DNA of 64,000 nucleotides, from assembly GCF_003752135.1 (NCBI RefSeq), contig NZ_RJVK01000001.1, positions 434,001-498,000 on the forward strand, read 5' to 3'. This DNA is from Caminibacter pacificus (GTDB lineage Bacteria; Campylobacterota; Campylobacteria; Campylobacterales; Nautiliaceae). Numbering within the stretch: position 1 is the first letter of the stretch; each line of letters opens with the position of its first letter. The notes below the pieces were generated by a model. It had not been told where the DNA came from, made no database searches, and saw only the letters and a list, made by a program, of their open reading frames with translations. The translations under genes were made by a program, and so were the position numbers. Positions 17,286-24,127 of this stretch are shown here, one piece after another.

Positions 17286-17743
17286 TATTGTATTACGGAT
17301 TAATTGCCGTGAGTGTTGTTATTATAGCTATCGCTATAAAAAACTTCTATTCGGCTACAAAAATCGAAAAAAATATGGATAATTATCTTTTTGTCGTAAC
17401 TTCGTCAAAAGCATATTATATTGGAGCTACGCTTTTTGCGCTTGCATTGCTTGTAATTACCGCTTTTCAGGCGATGCCTTACGTTTTTGATATTAGAGTG
17501 TTTTCTATTGTACTGTTTTTCGGTAGTATATTTTTATTATCTTTTTCTCACTATGTCTATCACACGCTTGCAAGCAAAAAGCTTAACGATTACGAAGAGT
17601 TTTTTAAACAATTCGGCGTGGATTTAAACAACAAATGCGAGAAATTGATGTTAAAATATATCTATTCCAAAGAAAAAGACCTTAAAAAGGTAAAAGAGGT
17701 ATTTGAAATGAATAAGGAAAAGTGCAAGGAGTTTAAAAAATAA
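17282..17743 (+). CDS. Small membrane protein of the TPxDVY signalling cassette
   Basis: 153-aa protein with three hydrophobic segments (about 3-23, 48-68 and 75-95) and a charged Lys/Glu-rich cytoplasmic tail. I do not recognise the family. The ATG at 17282 forms an ATGA overlap with the diguanylate cyclase stop and has GAGGTG 8 bp upstream, which decided the start. Its position as the fourth coupled gene suggests a partner or modulator of the kinase/cyclase pair. Confidence 0.8.
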   Translation: MILYYGLIAVSVVIIAIAIKNFYSATKIEKNMDNYLFVVTSSKAYYIGATLFALALLVITAFQAMPYVFDIRVFSIVLFFGSIFLLSFSHYVYHTLASKKLNDYEEFFKQFGVDLNNKCEKLMLKYIYSKEKDLKKVKEVFEMNKEKCKEFKK

Positions 17744-17977
17744 CTACTTCTTCTCGCACTTTAGTTTTTCTATATTCTTGATTTGCTCCACTCTTTCAAT
17801 CAAACTATCAAGCTCTTTTAACTGCTCTTCGCATTTTTGTTTGAGTTCGTCTCTTTTTTCTTTTAGGATTTGAAGTTGTTTTTCGATTTGCTCCATAGGA
17901 ATTTCACAATTTTTTGCCGCTTCTTCCTCTTTTTCTAAAGCCCACTCCGTCATTTTTTTAATAAATTCTTTTAGCAT
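17744..17977 (-). CDS. Small coiled-coil protein
   Basis: 77-aa, highly charged protein made almost entirely of heptads (EQIEKQLQILKEKRDELKQK and similar), with three cysteines. I do not recognise it. The ATG at 17977 was chosen over an upstream possibility because GGGGC/AAGG lies just before it. Its stop codon abuts the stop of the convergent membrane-protein gene with no spacer. Confidence 0.65.
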   Translation of the reverse strand: MLKEFIKKMTEWALEKEEEAAKNCEIPMEQIEKQLQILKEKRDELKQKCEEQLKELDSLIERVEQIKNIEKLKCEKK

Positions 17978-18033
17978 TTTTGCCCCTTTTTGCTTATTAT
18001 ATCTTATAATTAACAAAATAAAAAGGAGAAAAA

Positions 18034-18387
18034 ATGAAAATTGCACTCCCTACCAACGACAAAAAAACATTAGCGCCCCGTATCGGAATGGCAAAAGGAT
18101 TTTTAGTCATAGATACCGACACTAACGAAACCACTTATATTCAAAACGAAGCATTGAAAGAATATATAAAAGAGCACAAAAAACTCCACGGAGACTGCGG
18201 AGAACACGGTCTTGGAGTCGGACAAGTATTACCTAAAAAACTAAAAGAATTAGGAGTCGAAATATTCGTAGCTAAATTTTTCGGAGAAGGAATGCTCGGT
18301 AATTTAGACCTATATCAAATCAAAACGTATGTCTCAAAAAAACATAAAATAAAAGACGTTATCGAGGAGGTACTAAATGGTGATTAA
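18034..18387 (+). CDS. NifX/NifB-C-terminal-like (dinitrogenase Fe-Mo cofactor) domain protein
   Basis: 117-aa single-domain protein of the Nitro_FeMo-Co family: beta-strand MKIALPTND, RIGMAKGFLVID, a CGEHGLGVGQVLP loop and FFGEGMLGNL. Family members bind iron-sulfur or metal-cofactor fragments; many occur outside nitrogen fixation with unknown role. It is a paralogue of the gene at 23369. TATAAT (18005-18010) and AAGGAG precede it. It overlaps cobB by 11 bp, so the two are coupled. Confidence 0.85.
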   Translation: MKIALPTNDKKTLAPRIGMAKGFLVIDTDTNETTYIQNEALKEYIKEHKKLHGDCGEHGLGVGQVLPKKLKELGVEIFVAKFFGEGMLGNLDLYQIKTYVSKKHKIKDVIEEVLNGD

Positions 18388-19126
18388 CGACTACCAAACA
18401 GCCGCCAAAATCATAAAAGATTCAAAATTTCCCGTAGCTTTCACGGGAGCCGGTATTTCGGTTGAGAGCGGAATCCCGCCTTTTAGGGGTCCTACGGGAC
18501 TTTGGAGCAAATACGACCCGAAAATTTTAGATATCGATTTTTTTATGAGTAATCCGGCCGAGAGTTGGAAATATATAAAAGAGATTTTTTATGACTATAT
18601 GGGAAACACCCAACCAAACGACGCACATAAATTCCTCGCTTGGCTTGAAGAAATAGGAAAACTAAAAGGCGTAATCACTCAAAATATCGATAATCTTCAT
18701 CAAAAAGCGGGAAGCAAAAAAGTAATAGAATTTCACGGAACGGCAAACAAAATGGAGTGTATTGATTGCAAAAGAAAATTTTACTCAGATTCTATTTCTC
18801 TTGAAACCCTACCTCCTCTATGCCCCGAATGCCAAGGAATATTAAAGCCTGATTTCGTATTTTTCGGCGAACCCATTCCACCAAAAGCTTTTGAAGAATC
18901 AATAAGACTTTGCGAAAATGCCGACTGCCTCATTGTAGTCGGTACCACGGGAGAAATAATGCCCGCAAGCCAACTACCGATACTCGCAAAACAAAACGGA
19001 GCGAAAATCATCGAAATAAATATCGAGCCGTCCAACTATACAAATAGTATCACGGACATTTTCCTAAACGACAAAGCCACAGTTGCAAGTAATAAATTAA
19101 AAGAAGAACTAAAAGGGATTATATAA
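18377..19126 (+). CDS. cobB: NAD-dependent protein deacylase, sirtuin (CobB/SIR2)
   Basis: 249-aa class III-type sirtuin. The NAD fold has FTGAGISVESGIPPFRG, ITQNIDNLHQ and the catalytic histidine in EFHG. The zinc site is formed by CIDC and CPEC. Sirtuins remove acyl groups from lysines using NAD, often controlling acetyl-CoA synthetases. It is coupled to the NifX-like gene, with GAGGAGG before its ATG. Its 3' end meets the HNH gene inside a 16-bp palindrome. It looks like a metabolic deacylase, not a SIR2 defence effector. Confidence 0.93.
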   Translation: MVINDYQTAAKIIKDSKFPVAFTGAGISVESGIPPFRGPTGLWSKYDPKILDIDFFMSNPAESWKYIKEIFYDYMGNTQPNDAHKFLAWLEEIGKLKGVITQNIDNLHQKAGSKKVIEFHGTANKMECIDCKRKFYSDSISLETLPPLCPECQGILKPDFVFFGEPIPPKAFEESIRLCENADCLIVVGTTGEIMPASQLPILAKQNGAKIIEINIEPSNYTNSITDIFLNDKATVASNKLKEELKGII

Positions 19127-19130
19127 TCCC
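19115..19130. terminator. 16-bp perfect palindrome at the cobB/HNH convergent ends
   Basis: GGGATTATATAATCCC is fully self-complementary and spans both stop codons (cobB at 19124-19126, HNH at 19119-19121). It may fold as a hairpin in transcripts from either side. No long T-run follows, so terminator activity is only possible, not clear. Confidence 0.45.
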
Positions 19131-20048
19131 AAGCTCTTCTGATATGTCTTTTATGAGTTTCGAGAGTGGGCGTTTGTTTATTTCACTATCACTTACATAC
19201 CCACCACTGACTAATCTCATTAAATCCTCTAAGTTTTTAAAAAAAGTACCCTCATATTTTTTAAAAAGCTCATTAAGATAATCTTCGTTATACATATATT
19301 TTTTTTGAATAAGTTCTAGGACTATGTCTTTATGCTTTTTATATATTGACTCTAAATTGAAAACATCGATATGATTTTCTGCCCTTTTATTATTATTTAC
19401 AAGATTAATTTCTATATCAAAGCCTTCTTTAGAATAATAAAAATTTGAATTTATTAATTTTAAACTAAACTTTAACTCTTTATCAATATCATCAAAAAAA
19501 GGGTGCAAATGCCTTCTATCATCATTTCGCTTTTTATGATTACATGTACGACAACTTGGAATTAAATTATATAAATTTAATGCTAAAAATGGATATTTTT
19601 CTTTTGGATAATAATGATCCAATTCTACTGTAGTAACATATTTATTTTTATCTTTAATAAAATTAAATACATAATTTCTGTTACAATAGGGACATACCGA
19701 AGTATTTGTAAGTTCTATAAGCTTATATCCCCATTTTTTTCTTAATGAATTATATGCTTCTTTAACTATTTCATCATTTATATTAGTAGTTCTTTTATTT
19801 TTTTGATAATTAATAATCAGTTCATCAATATTATCTGAAAGCAAAAGCTCTGCTAAAATACTTTCATCATATTTTTCTAAAAAAATTGTAATATTTTTTA
19901 AAAAAGGAAATTTTTTATTTCCTATCTTTATATAATTTGATTTGATTTCAATTTCACTTAATTTAAAATTATCTATCTTATAATTTCCATTTACTAAACA
20001 TTTTATAAACTCTTTTTTTATGTCTTCAGAAATAACAATTTTTTTCAA
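19119..20048 (-). CDS. HNH endonuclease, PtuB-like (Septu-type defence)
   Basis: 309-aa nuclease. The HNH/zinc core has C119-x2-C122 (CPYCNRNY), the catalytic D144-H145 (ELDHYYPKE), N161 and C166-x2-C169 (CRTCNHKKRND). About 110 extra N-terminal residues and a C-terminal tail ending KRPLSKLIKDI flank the core; this tail is typical of HNH partners of AAA ATPases. It overlaps the ATPase gene by 4 bp. In Septu systems the PtuA ATPase controls PtuB nuclease, which attacks DNA or RNA on phage infection. Base use is clearly more AT-rich than in neighbouring genes, a sign of transfer. Confidence 0.85.
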   Translation of the reverse strand: MKKIVISEDIKKEFIKCLVNGNYKIDNFKLSEIEIKSNYIKIGNKKFPFLKNITIFLEKYDESILAELLLSDNIDELIINYQKNKRTTNINDEIVKEAYNSLRKKWGYKLIELTNTSVCPYCNRNYVFNFIKDKNKYVTTVELDHYYPKEKYPFLALNLYNLIPSCRTCNHKKRNDDRRHLHPFFDDIDKELKFSLKLINSNFYYSKEGFDIEINLVNNNKRAENHIDVFNLESIYKKHKDIVLELIQKKYMYNEDYLNELFKKYEGTFFKNLEDLMRLVSGGYVSDSEINKRPLSKLIKDISEELGII

Positions 20049-21652
20049 GAATTTTTCCTTAATATTTCCAAACGTTCTTTTAATATAGTTATTTTTTCTT
20101 CTATTTCATTTATTTTATTTAGTTTTTTACTGTCAAGTTTTCTTTGAAGCTCTTTTTTAATTATAGGCTCACCTATAATATTGATAATTTTTTGAGCTTC
20201 CTCATCAGAAGCTATTTTTGACTCTTCATTATTCAAATATTTAATAACTTCATCTATCTTACTTTTTGCATACCCACCCATAAGCCCGTCTTCCATAAAA
20301 AACCCGTGGGTCAAAAGAGTATGAATATTAGCACCAAACGTTTCAATATTTATTTCATTACTTACGTTTTTACCGTCTTTCATAAAAATAATATTTTCTT
20401 TTGGAAGGTCTGAGAGGATAAATGGGGAGTGAGTCAAAAAAAATAAAGAAAAATTGTATTCTTTAAATATTATATTTAAAACATTCTCAAATATAAATAA
20501 AAGATTTTTTTGAAAAGCGGGATGAAAACCTGTTTCAACCTCGTCTAAAAAAATAAAAATATTTTTTATTTTTCTTCCATCACAATACAGTAAAATATTA
20601 TTAGCAATTATTCCAATATAACTTAAAATGATTTTCTGTCCAGTACTTAATTTTGAATATGTAAAATATTCTTCTTGATATTCAAATTCCAATTCAACAG
20701 GAAAAATATTATTTAAAATCTCCAATATTATTAAATCTTCCTTATTTTTAAAAAAAGAAAAATCTGTATCTAAAATATACTGTTCATCATTTTGTGAAAG
20801 TTTAAAATAATTCTTTATAGAATCTTTAATTTTTGTGATTTCATTTTCATGATTTTCTTTTTTGCCTTTTTTCAATATTATGTTTAATTTATCTAAAATT
20901 TCTTTTAAAAAGTTCTGATAATTATCACCTTTCAGATTTTCATTTTTTAAACCCGTTTCTATGATAGAAATTATTTTTTTTACATCTCTTAGCAGTTTTT
21001 TATTATTTATTTTTACTTTTTTTATAGCTGGTAAATTTAATTTATTTAATAAATTTTTGTTTTCATTAGCTAAAAAATAAAAATATAAAGATTTCATTTT
21101 CAAATTGGCATGTATTGATACGGGTTCAACTTTTGAAATTTGATTTCCGGTTTGAAAAGTCCTGCTTGGCTCAATGGAATAAAATTTTTTATAAACTTCG
21201 CCGCCTTCATTACTGATAGTATGAAAAATAGTAAAATCAAAAAAAATTGAATAACTTAAATTTAAAAATTTTTCTTTTTCTATATATTGATAATCTGATT
21301 TTATATTTTTTTTTGTAATATGAAAAAGTTTATTATTTTTATCTTTACACACAATAAAACATTTATTTAAATTATCTCTGTTTTCTTTTGCATATAAATA
21401 TCCATAAAAAACTTCCAAAACACTGCTCTTCCCAGCCCCATTCTTTCCAACTATTGCCGTTACATTGATATTATCGGGAAATATATTAACATAATCTTTT
21501 TTCTCTTCTATTATTAGTTCGCTTTCTTCAGGTATTAACTCATCCTTTTCGTTATATTTTGGCTTAAATTCACATTTGAATCTTGGAGAAAAAGTAAATC
21601 CTTGACGTTTAATGTTTTTGTAGTCTTCTATCCATAAATAAACGAGTTCCAT
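20045..21652 (-). CDS. AAA/ABC-type ATPase, PtuA-like (Septu-type defence)
   Basis: 535-aa OLD/SMC-like ATPase. The Walker A is GKNGAGKS (69-76). The ABC signature is LSTGQKIILSY, the Walker B is IFLDEVETGFHPAFQ and the switch histidine is in FLTHSPFILSD. Near the C-terminus GANIHTLLTHGFFMEDG is a stretch characteristic of ATPases paired with HNH nucleases in Septu and some retron systems. No reverse transcriptase is nearby. It is the first gene of the AT-rich two-gene unit, between a terminator hairpin and a palindrome. Confidence 0.87.
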   Translation of the reverse strand: MELVYLWIEDYKNIKRQGFTFSPRFKCEFKPKYNEKDELIPEESELIIEEKKDYVNIFPDNINVTAIVGKNGAGKSSVLEVFYGYLYAKENRDNLNKCFIVCKDKNNKLFHITKKNIKSDYQYIEKEKFLNLSYSIFFDFTIFHTISNEGGEVYKKFYSIEPSRTFQTGNQISKVEPVSIHANLKMKSLYFYFLANENKNLLNKLNLPAIKKVKINNKKLLRDVKKIISIIETGLKNENLKGDNYQNFLKEILDKLNIILKKGKKENHENEITKIKDSIKNYFKLSQNDEQYILDTDFSFFKNKEDLIILEILNNIFPVELEFEYQEEYFTYSKLSTGQKIILSYIGIIANNILLYCDGRKIKNIFIFLDEVETGFHPAFQKNLLFIFENVLNIIFKEYNFSLFFLTHSPFILSDLPKENIIFMKDGKNVSNEINIETFGANIHTLLTHGFFMEDGLMGGYAKSKIDEVIKYLNNEESKIASDEEAQKIINIIGEPIIKKELQRKLDSKKLNKINEIEEKITILKERLEILRKNS

Positions 21653-21680
21653 TTTGTTTCCTCTGACACTTTTGATATTT

Positions 21681-21700
21681 AAAAGGGCAAAAGCCCTTTT
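21681..21700 (-). terminator. Terminator between the SQR-like gene and the defence operon
   Basis: AAAAGGGC and GCCCTTTT form a perfect 8-bp stem with an AAAA loop (20 bp in all), symmetrical enough to work in both directions. It lies 16 bp after the SQR-like stop and 28 bp before the ATPase start. Confidence 0.8.
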
Positions 21701-21716
21701 GAAAAATTATACCAAA

Positions 21717-22913
21717 TTACATTCCAGGGATTCTTGGGATTTTGTTGAGTTTTGAGTTTTTGAAATACCAGCCCCAACCTTTTTTCATCCAGTGACCGAT
21801 AATAGGTAGAGGTATTAAAATAGCCTTTTTATTGTCTCTATATACGAATGCAGCTCCATCACCGCTATCCATCAGACATAAAATATTTATATGAGAAATA
21901 TACTCTTTTCTGGCTTCTTTACTTTCTTCCATCATTTTGATGTTATATGCCGCAACTCTTGCCATAACTTCGGCTAAGTGTCCTTGTTTAGCTCTCCAAT
22001 CCGGTCCGTCGATAGCAGCACTATCACCGATTGCGAATATTGGGAATTTATCAGAGCTTGTTTCGTCAAAATCGTGCATTACTTCGCAGTATTCGTTTAT
22101 TTTGATAAATCCGGCTTCATTTAACGGAAGTCCGGTATCTTTAAATAAAGCGGGTCCGTTTCCGGCAGGAATAAACATAGTCAAATCACTCTCAAGCTTG
22201 CTTCCGTCTTCAAAAATCACTCCGTCTTCTACGAATTCGGTGATTTTTTTACCTTTTATTTGTTTGATATCGAGTTTGTTAAACCACATATCCATAACTT
22301 TTAGAGCTTTTTCGCCCATTCTTGCACCAGGTTTTGGCATAGGAGCGAAAAATGTAATATCGAATTTGTTTCTGATTCCTAATTTTTTTAGTTTGTTGTG
22401 AATATTAAACATTACCTCAAAAGCAGGCCCGCCTCTAACATTGCTCGGGTCTTTAGGATTACCGCCAAATCCGAACGCAAGTTTACCCTCGCCTCTTTTA
22501 ATAAGTTCGTCAAGTTTTTCTTTTATTTTTAGTGATTCTTCAGGAGCGCCGCAAATAGACATGAAATGTTCGCTGCCTTTGTGTTTTACTTTATCTGCTC
22601 CGATTGCAATAATCAGATAGTCAAAATCGCAGTTTTTCTCTTCGCCTTCACAATATACGGCTTTGTTGTTGATATCGATTTTCGTAACTTTTTTAAATTT
22701 TACGTCAAATCCGTGAACTTTGCTAAGCTCTTTCCAATCAAGAGTACAATCTTCAAAACTTATCTCACCTGTCGGAATCCAAATAGAAATAGGATATACG
22801 TACATATATTCTCTATTTGTAATAACCGTTACGTCAAATCCATATTTTCTCAGCCAAATCGCACTTTCAAGCGCAGCAAAACCACCACCTAAAACCAATA
22901 CTTTCTTTGCCAT
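21717..22913 (-). CDS. FAD-dependent oxidoreductase, sulfide:quinone reductase-like
   Basis: 398-aa two-dinucleotide-fold flavoprotein. GGGFAALESA (9-18) binds FAD, IIAIGADK closes the first fold, and FAIGDSAAIDG is the second FAD contact. C121 (SICGAP) and C346 (NILCLMDSGDG) fall where canonical SQRs carry their first and third redox cysteines. The second, in the FGPAYE-like segment, is absent (NVRGGPAFEV). The C-terminal amphipathic helix fits membrane attachment. It probably passes electrons from reduced sulfur to menaquinone, but the missing cysteine leaves the substrate open. Confidence 0.82.
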   Translation of the reverse strand: MAKKVLVLGGGFAALESAIWLRKYGFDVTVITNREYMYVYPISIWIPTGEISFEDCTLDWKELSKVHGFDVKFKKVTKIDINNKAVYCEGEEKNCDFDYLIIAIGADKVKHKGSEHFMSICGAPEESLKIKEKLDELIKRGEGKLAFGFGGNPKDPSNVRGGPAFEVMFNIHNKLKKLGIRNKFDITFFAPMPKPGARMGEKALKVMDMWFNKLDIKQIKGKKITEFVEDGVIFEDGSKLESDLTMFIPAGNGPALFKDTGLPLNEAGFIKINEYCEVMHDFDETSSDKFPIFAIGDSAAIDGPDWRAKQGHLAEVMARVAAYNIKMMEESKEARKEYISHINILCLMDSGDGAAFVYRDNKKAILIPLPIIGHWMKKGWGWYFKNSKLNKIPRIPGM

Positions 22914-23017
22914 TACGCCTCCCTTAAAAAATTTTAGAAGTATATCATTTTTTCTTATCGTGTTAATAAGTTTTAATAATAAAACCCCTATTTTTAAAAA
23001 ATTATATCAAAAAATAC

Positions 23018-23064
23018 TTGACATATGTTAAAATAAGATGTATAATTTCAACGAACATATGTCA
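23018..23064 (+). promoter_or_regulatory. Consensus promoter with two ACATATGT operators
   Basis: TTGACA (23018-23023) and TATAAT (23041-23046), both perfect, are 17 bp apart. TGACATATGTT (23019-23029) and its exact inverse AACATATGTCA (23054-23064) flank the core. Each holds the 8-bp palindrome ACATATGT; the centres are 34 bp apart, about three helical turns. One operator covers the -35 box and the other the start region. The likely reader is the DUF134 protein encoded next. Confidence 0.8.
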
Positions 23065-23079
23065 GAAAGGAGCATTAAA

Positions 23080-23358
23080 ATGCCAAGAAGAATCAGAAGA
23101 AGGATTAGAGGAAATTTCGACAGAGTATGTTTTAAACCGTGTGGTGTACCGGGACATTCTCTTGAAAAAGTCTTTTTAAACGAAGACGAACTTGAAGCTA
23201 TAAGACTTATGGATTACGAAGGGCTTTATCAAGAGGATGTGGCAAAAGAGATGGGTGTTTCTCGTCCGACTATCAGCCGCATTCTCAAGGAAGCCAGAGC
23301 AAAAATAGCGGATGCACTGCTAAACGGGAAATCAATTGAAATCAAAAAAAACTTTTAA
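23080..23358 (+). CDS. DUF134 family HTH regulator
   Basis: 92-aa basic protein. It opens with PRRIRRRI, has the CFKPCG motif (possible metal or Fe-S ligand) at about 24-28, and a sigma-70 region 4-like helix-turn-helix in LYQEDVAKEMGVSRPTISRI. DUF134 proteins are predicted DNA-binding regulators that often sit next to NifX-like genes, as here. The ATG at 23080 is preceded by AAAGGAG; earlier in-frame codons lie within the operator. Self-repression through the ACATATGT sites is inferred. Confidence 0.9.
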   Translation: MPRRIRRRIRGNFDRVCFKPCGVPGHSLEKVFLNEDELEAIRLMDYEGLYQEDVAKEMGVSRPTISRILKEARAKIADALLNGKSIEIKKNF

Positions 23359-23368
23359 GGAGGGCAAA

Positions 23369-23932
23369 ATGAGAGTAGCATTTCCTACAAACAACCAAAA
23401 AACAGTTGCAAACCATATCGGTCTTGCAAAAGGATTTTTAATTATTGATACTAATACCGGAGAAAAATATTACATAGACAATCCGGTACTTAAAAAAATC
23501 AACGAAGAACATATCGACCTTAAAGAACTACCTGAAGGACAAAGAGGCCTTGGTACGGGTAGAATTTTGCCTGCTTTGCTTAAAGAAGCTGGAGTTGACG
23601 TGCTTGTAGCAAGAGATTTCGGTGAAGGTATGATTAGAAACCTTGAATTTGAAGGTATCAGACCTCTTCTTACCGAAGAGAAAGATATCCAAGCCGTACT
23701 AAACGATATCGACTCTTTAAAAGAGCCTGAAATCGAAGAAGATTATTACCCAAGAGGCGTAGGATACTCAAGAAGATACGCTTATGGTTTCGGATATGGC
23801 AGAGGATACGGAAGAGGTATGGGATTTGGAAGAGGTTTTGGCAGAGGCCAAGGCTTCGGATACGGAAGACGCGGCAGAGGTTTCGGTCGCGGTTTGGGAT
23901 TTGGTAGAAGATTTAGAGGGGATTTTGACTAA
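23369..23932 (+). CDS. NifX-like domain protein with Gly/Arg/Tyr/Phe-rich tail
   Basis: 187 aa. Residues 1-115 are a Nitro_FeMo-Co domain close to the one at 18034 (shared HIGLAKGFLIIDTNT-type core, GLGTGRILP and DFGEGMIRNL). Residues 125-187 are a low-complexity tail of GFGRG, GYGRG and GRGFGR units, rich in Gly, Arg, Phe and Tyr. The cysteine of the paralogue's loop is missing here. It follows the DUF134 gene by 10 bp with AAGGAGG, so the regulator and this protein form one operon. The tail resembles RNA-binding RGG segments, but its role is unknown. Confidence 0.87.
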   Translation: MRVAFPTNNQKTVANHIGLAKGFLIIDTNTGEKYYIDNPVLKKINEEHIDLKELPEGQRGLGTGRILPALLKEAGVDVLVARDFGEGMIRNLEFEGIRPLLTEEKDIQAVLNDIDSLKEPEIEEDYYPRGVGYSRRYAYGFGYGRGYGRGMGFGRGFGRGQGFGYGRRGRGFGRGLGFGRRFRGDFD

Positions 23933-24092
23933 TCCCTCTCTTTTATATCTTTTAGTAATTCTTCAAGGAACTTTGATTCTTATTTAAAAAATCCACTTCA
24001 AAACTTTTAATTCAACCTAAAAACAACACTATATCAAACCACCCTCTTTCAAATAAGTTTGGATTTTAAATTAAATTATTTTATTGTTTTTA

Positions 24093-24127
24093 ATGTTAAT
24101 ATATTAACATAATAATTTTACTCTTTA
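24093..24127. repeat. 18-bp AT palindrome joined to a copy of the TTAACATAATAAT motif
   Basis: ATGTTAATATATTAACAT (24093-24110) is a perfect palindrome. Its right arm runs into TTAACATAATAATTTTACTC (24104 on), and the 24-bp copy ends at 24127 on the MFS stop codon. The same 24 bp with one change occurs at the queC 3' end (30377-30400). The rest of the 190-bp convergent gap (23933-24124) is AT-rich with no other feature that I can see. Confidence 0.7.

Noticed and set aside
18377-19126. Sirtuin next to the defence operon as a third defence gene
   Set aside because: It has the zinc site and motifs of a metabolic CobB-type deacylase, lies on the opposite strand, has normal composition and is coupled to the NifX-like gene instead.
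19119-21652. Retron with PtuAB effectors
   Set aside because: No reverse transcriptase or msr/msd-like structure is present nearby; only the ATPase and nuclease are encoded.
19115-21700. Mobile island with integrase or attachment sites
   Set aside because: No integrase, transposase or direct repeats could be found at the borders; only composition and hairpins mark it.
21937-22401. 154-codon plus-strand open frame
   Set aside because: It is antisense to the SQR-like gene, with no ribosome site and amino-acid content of a mirrored reading frame.
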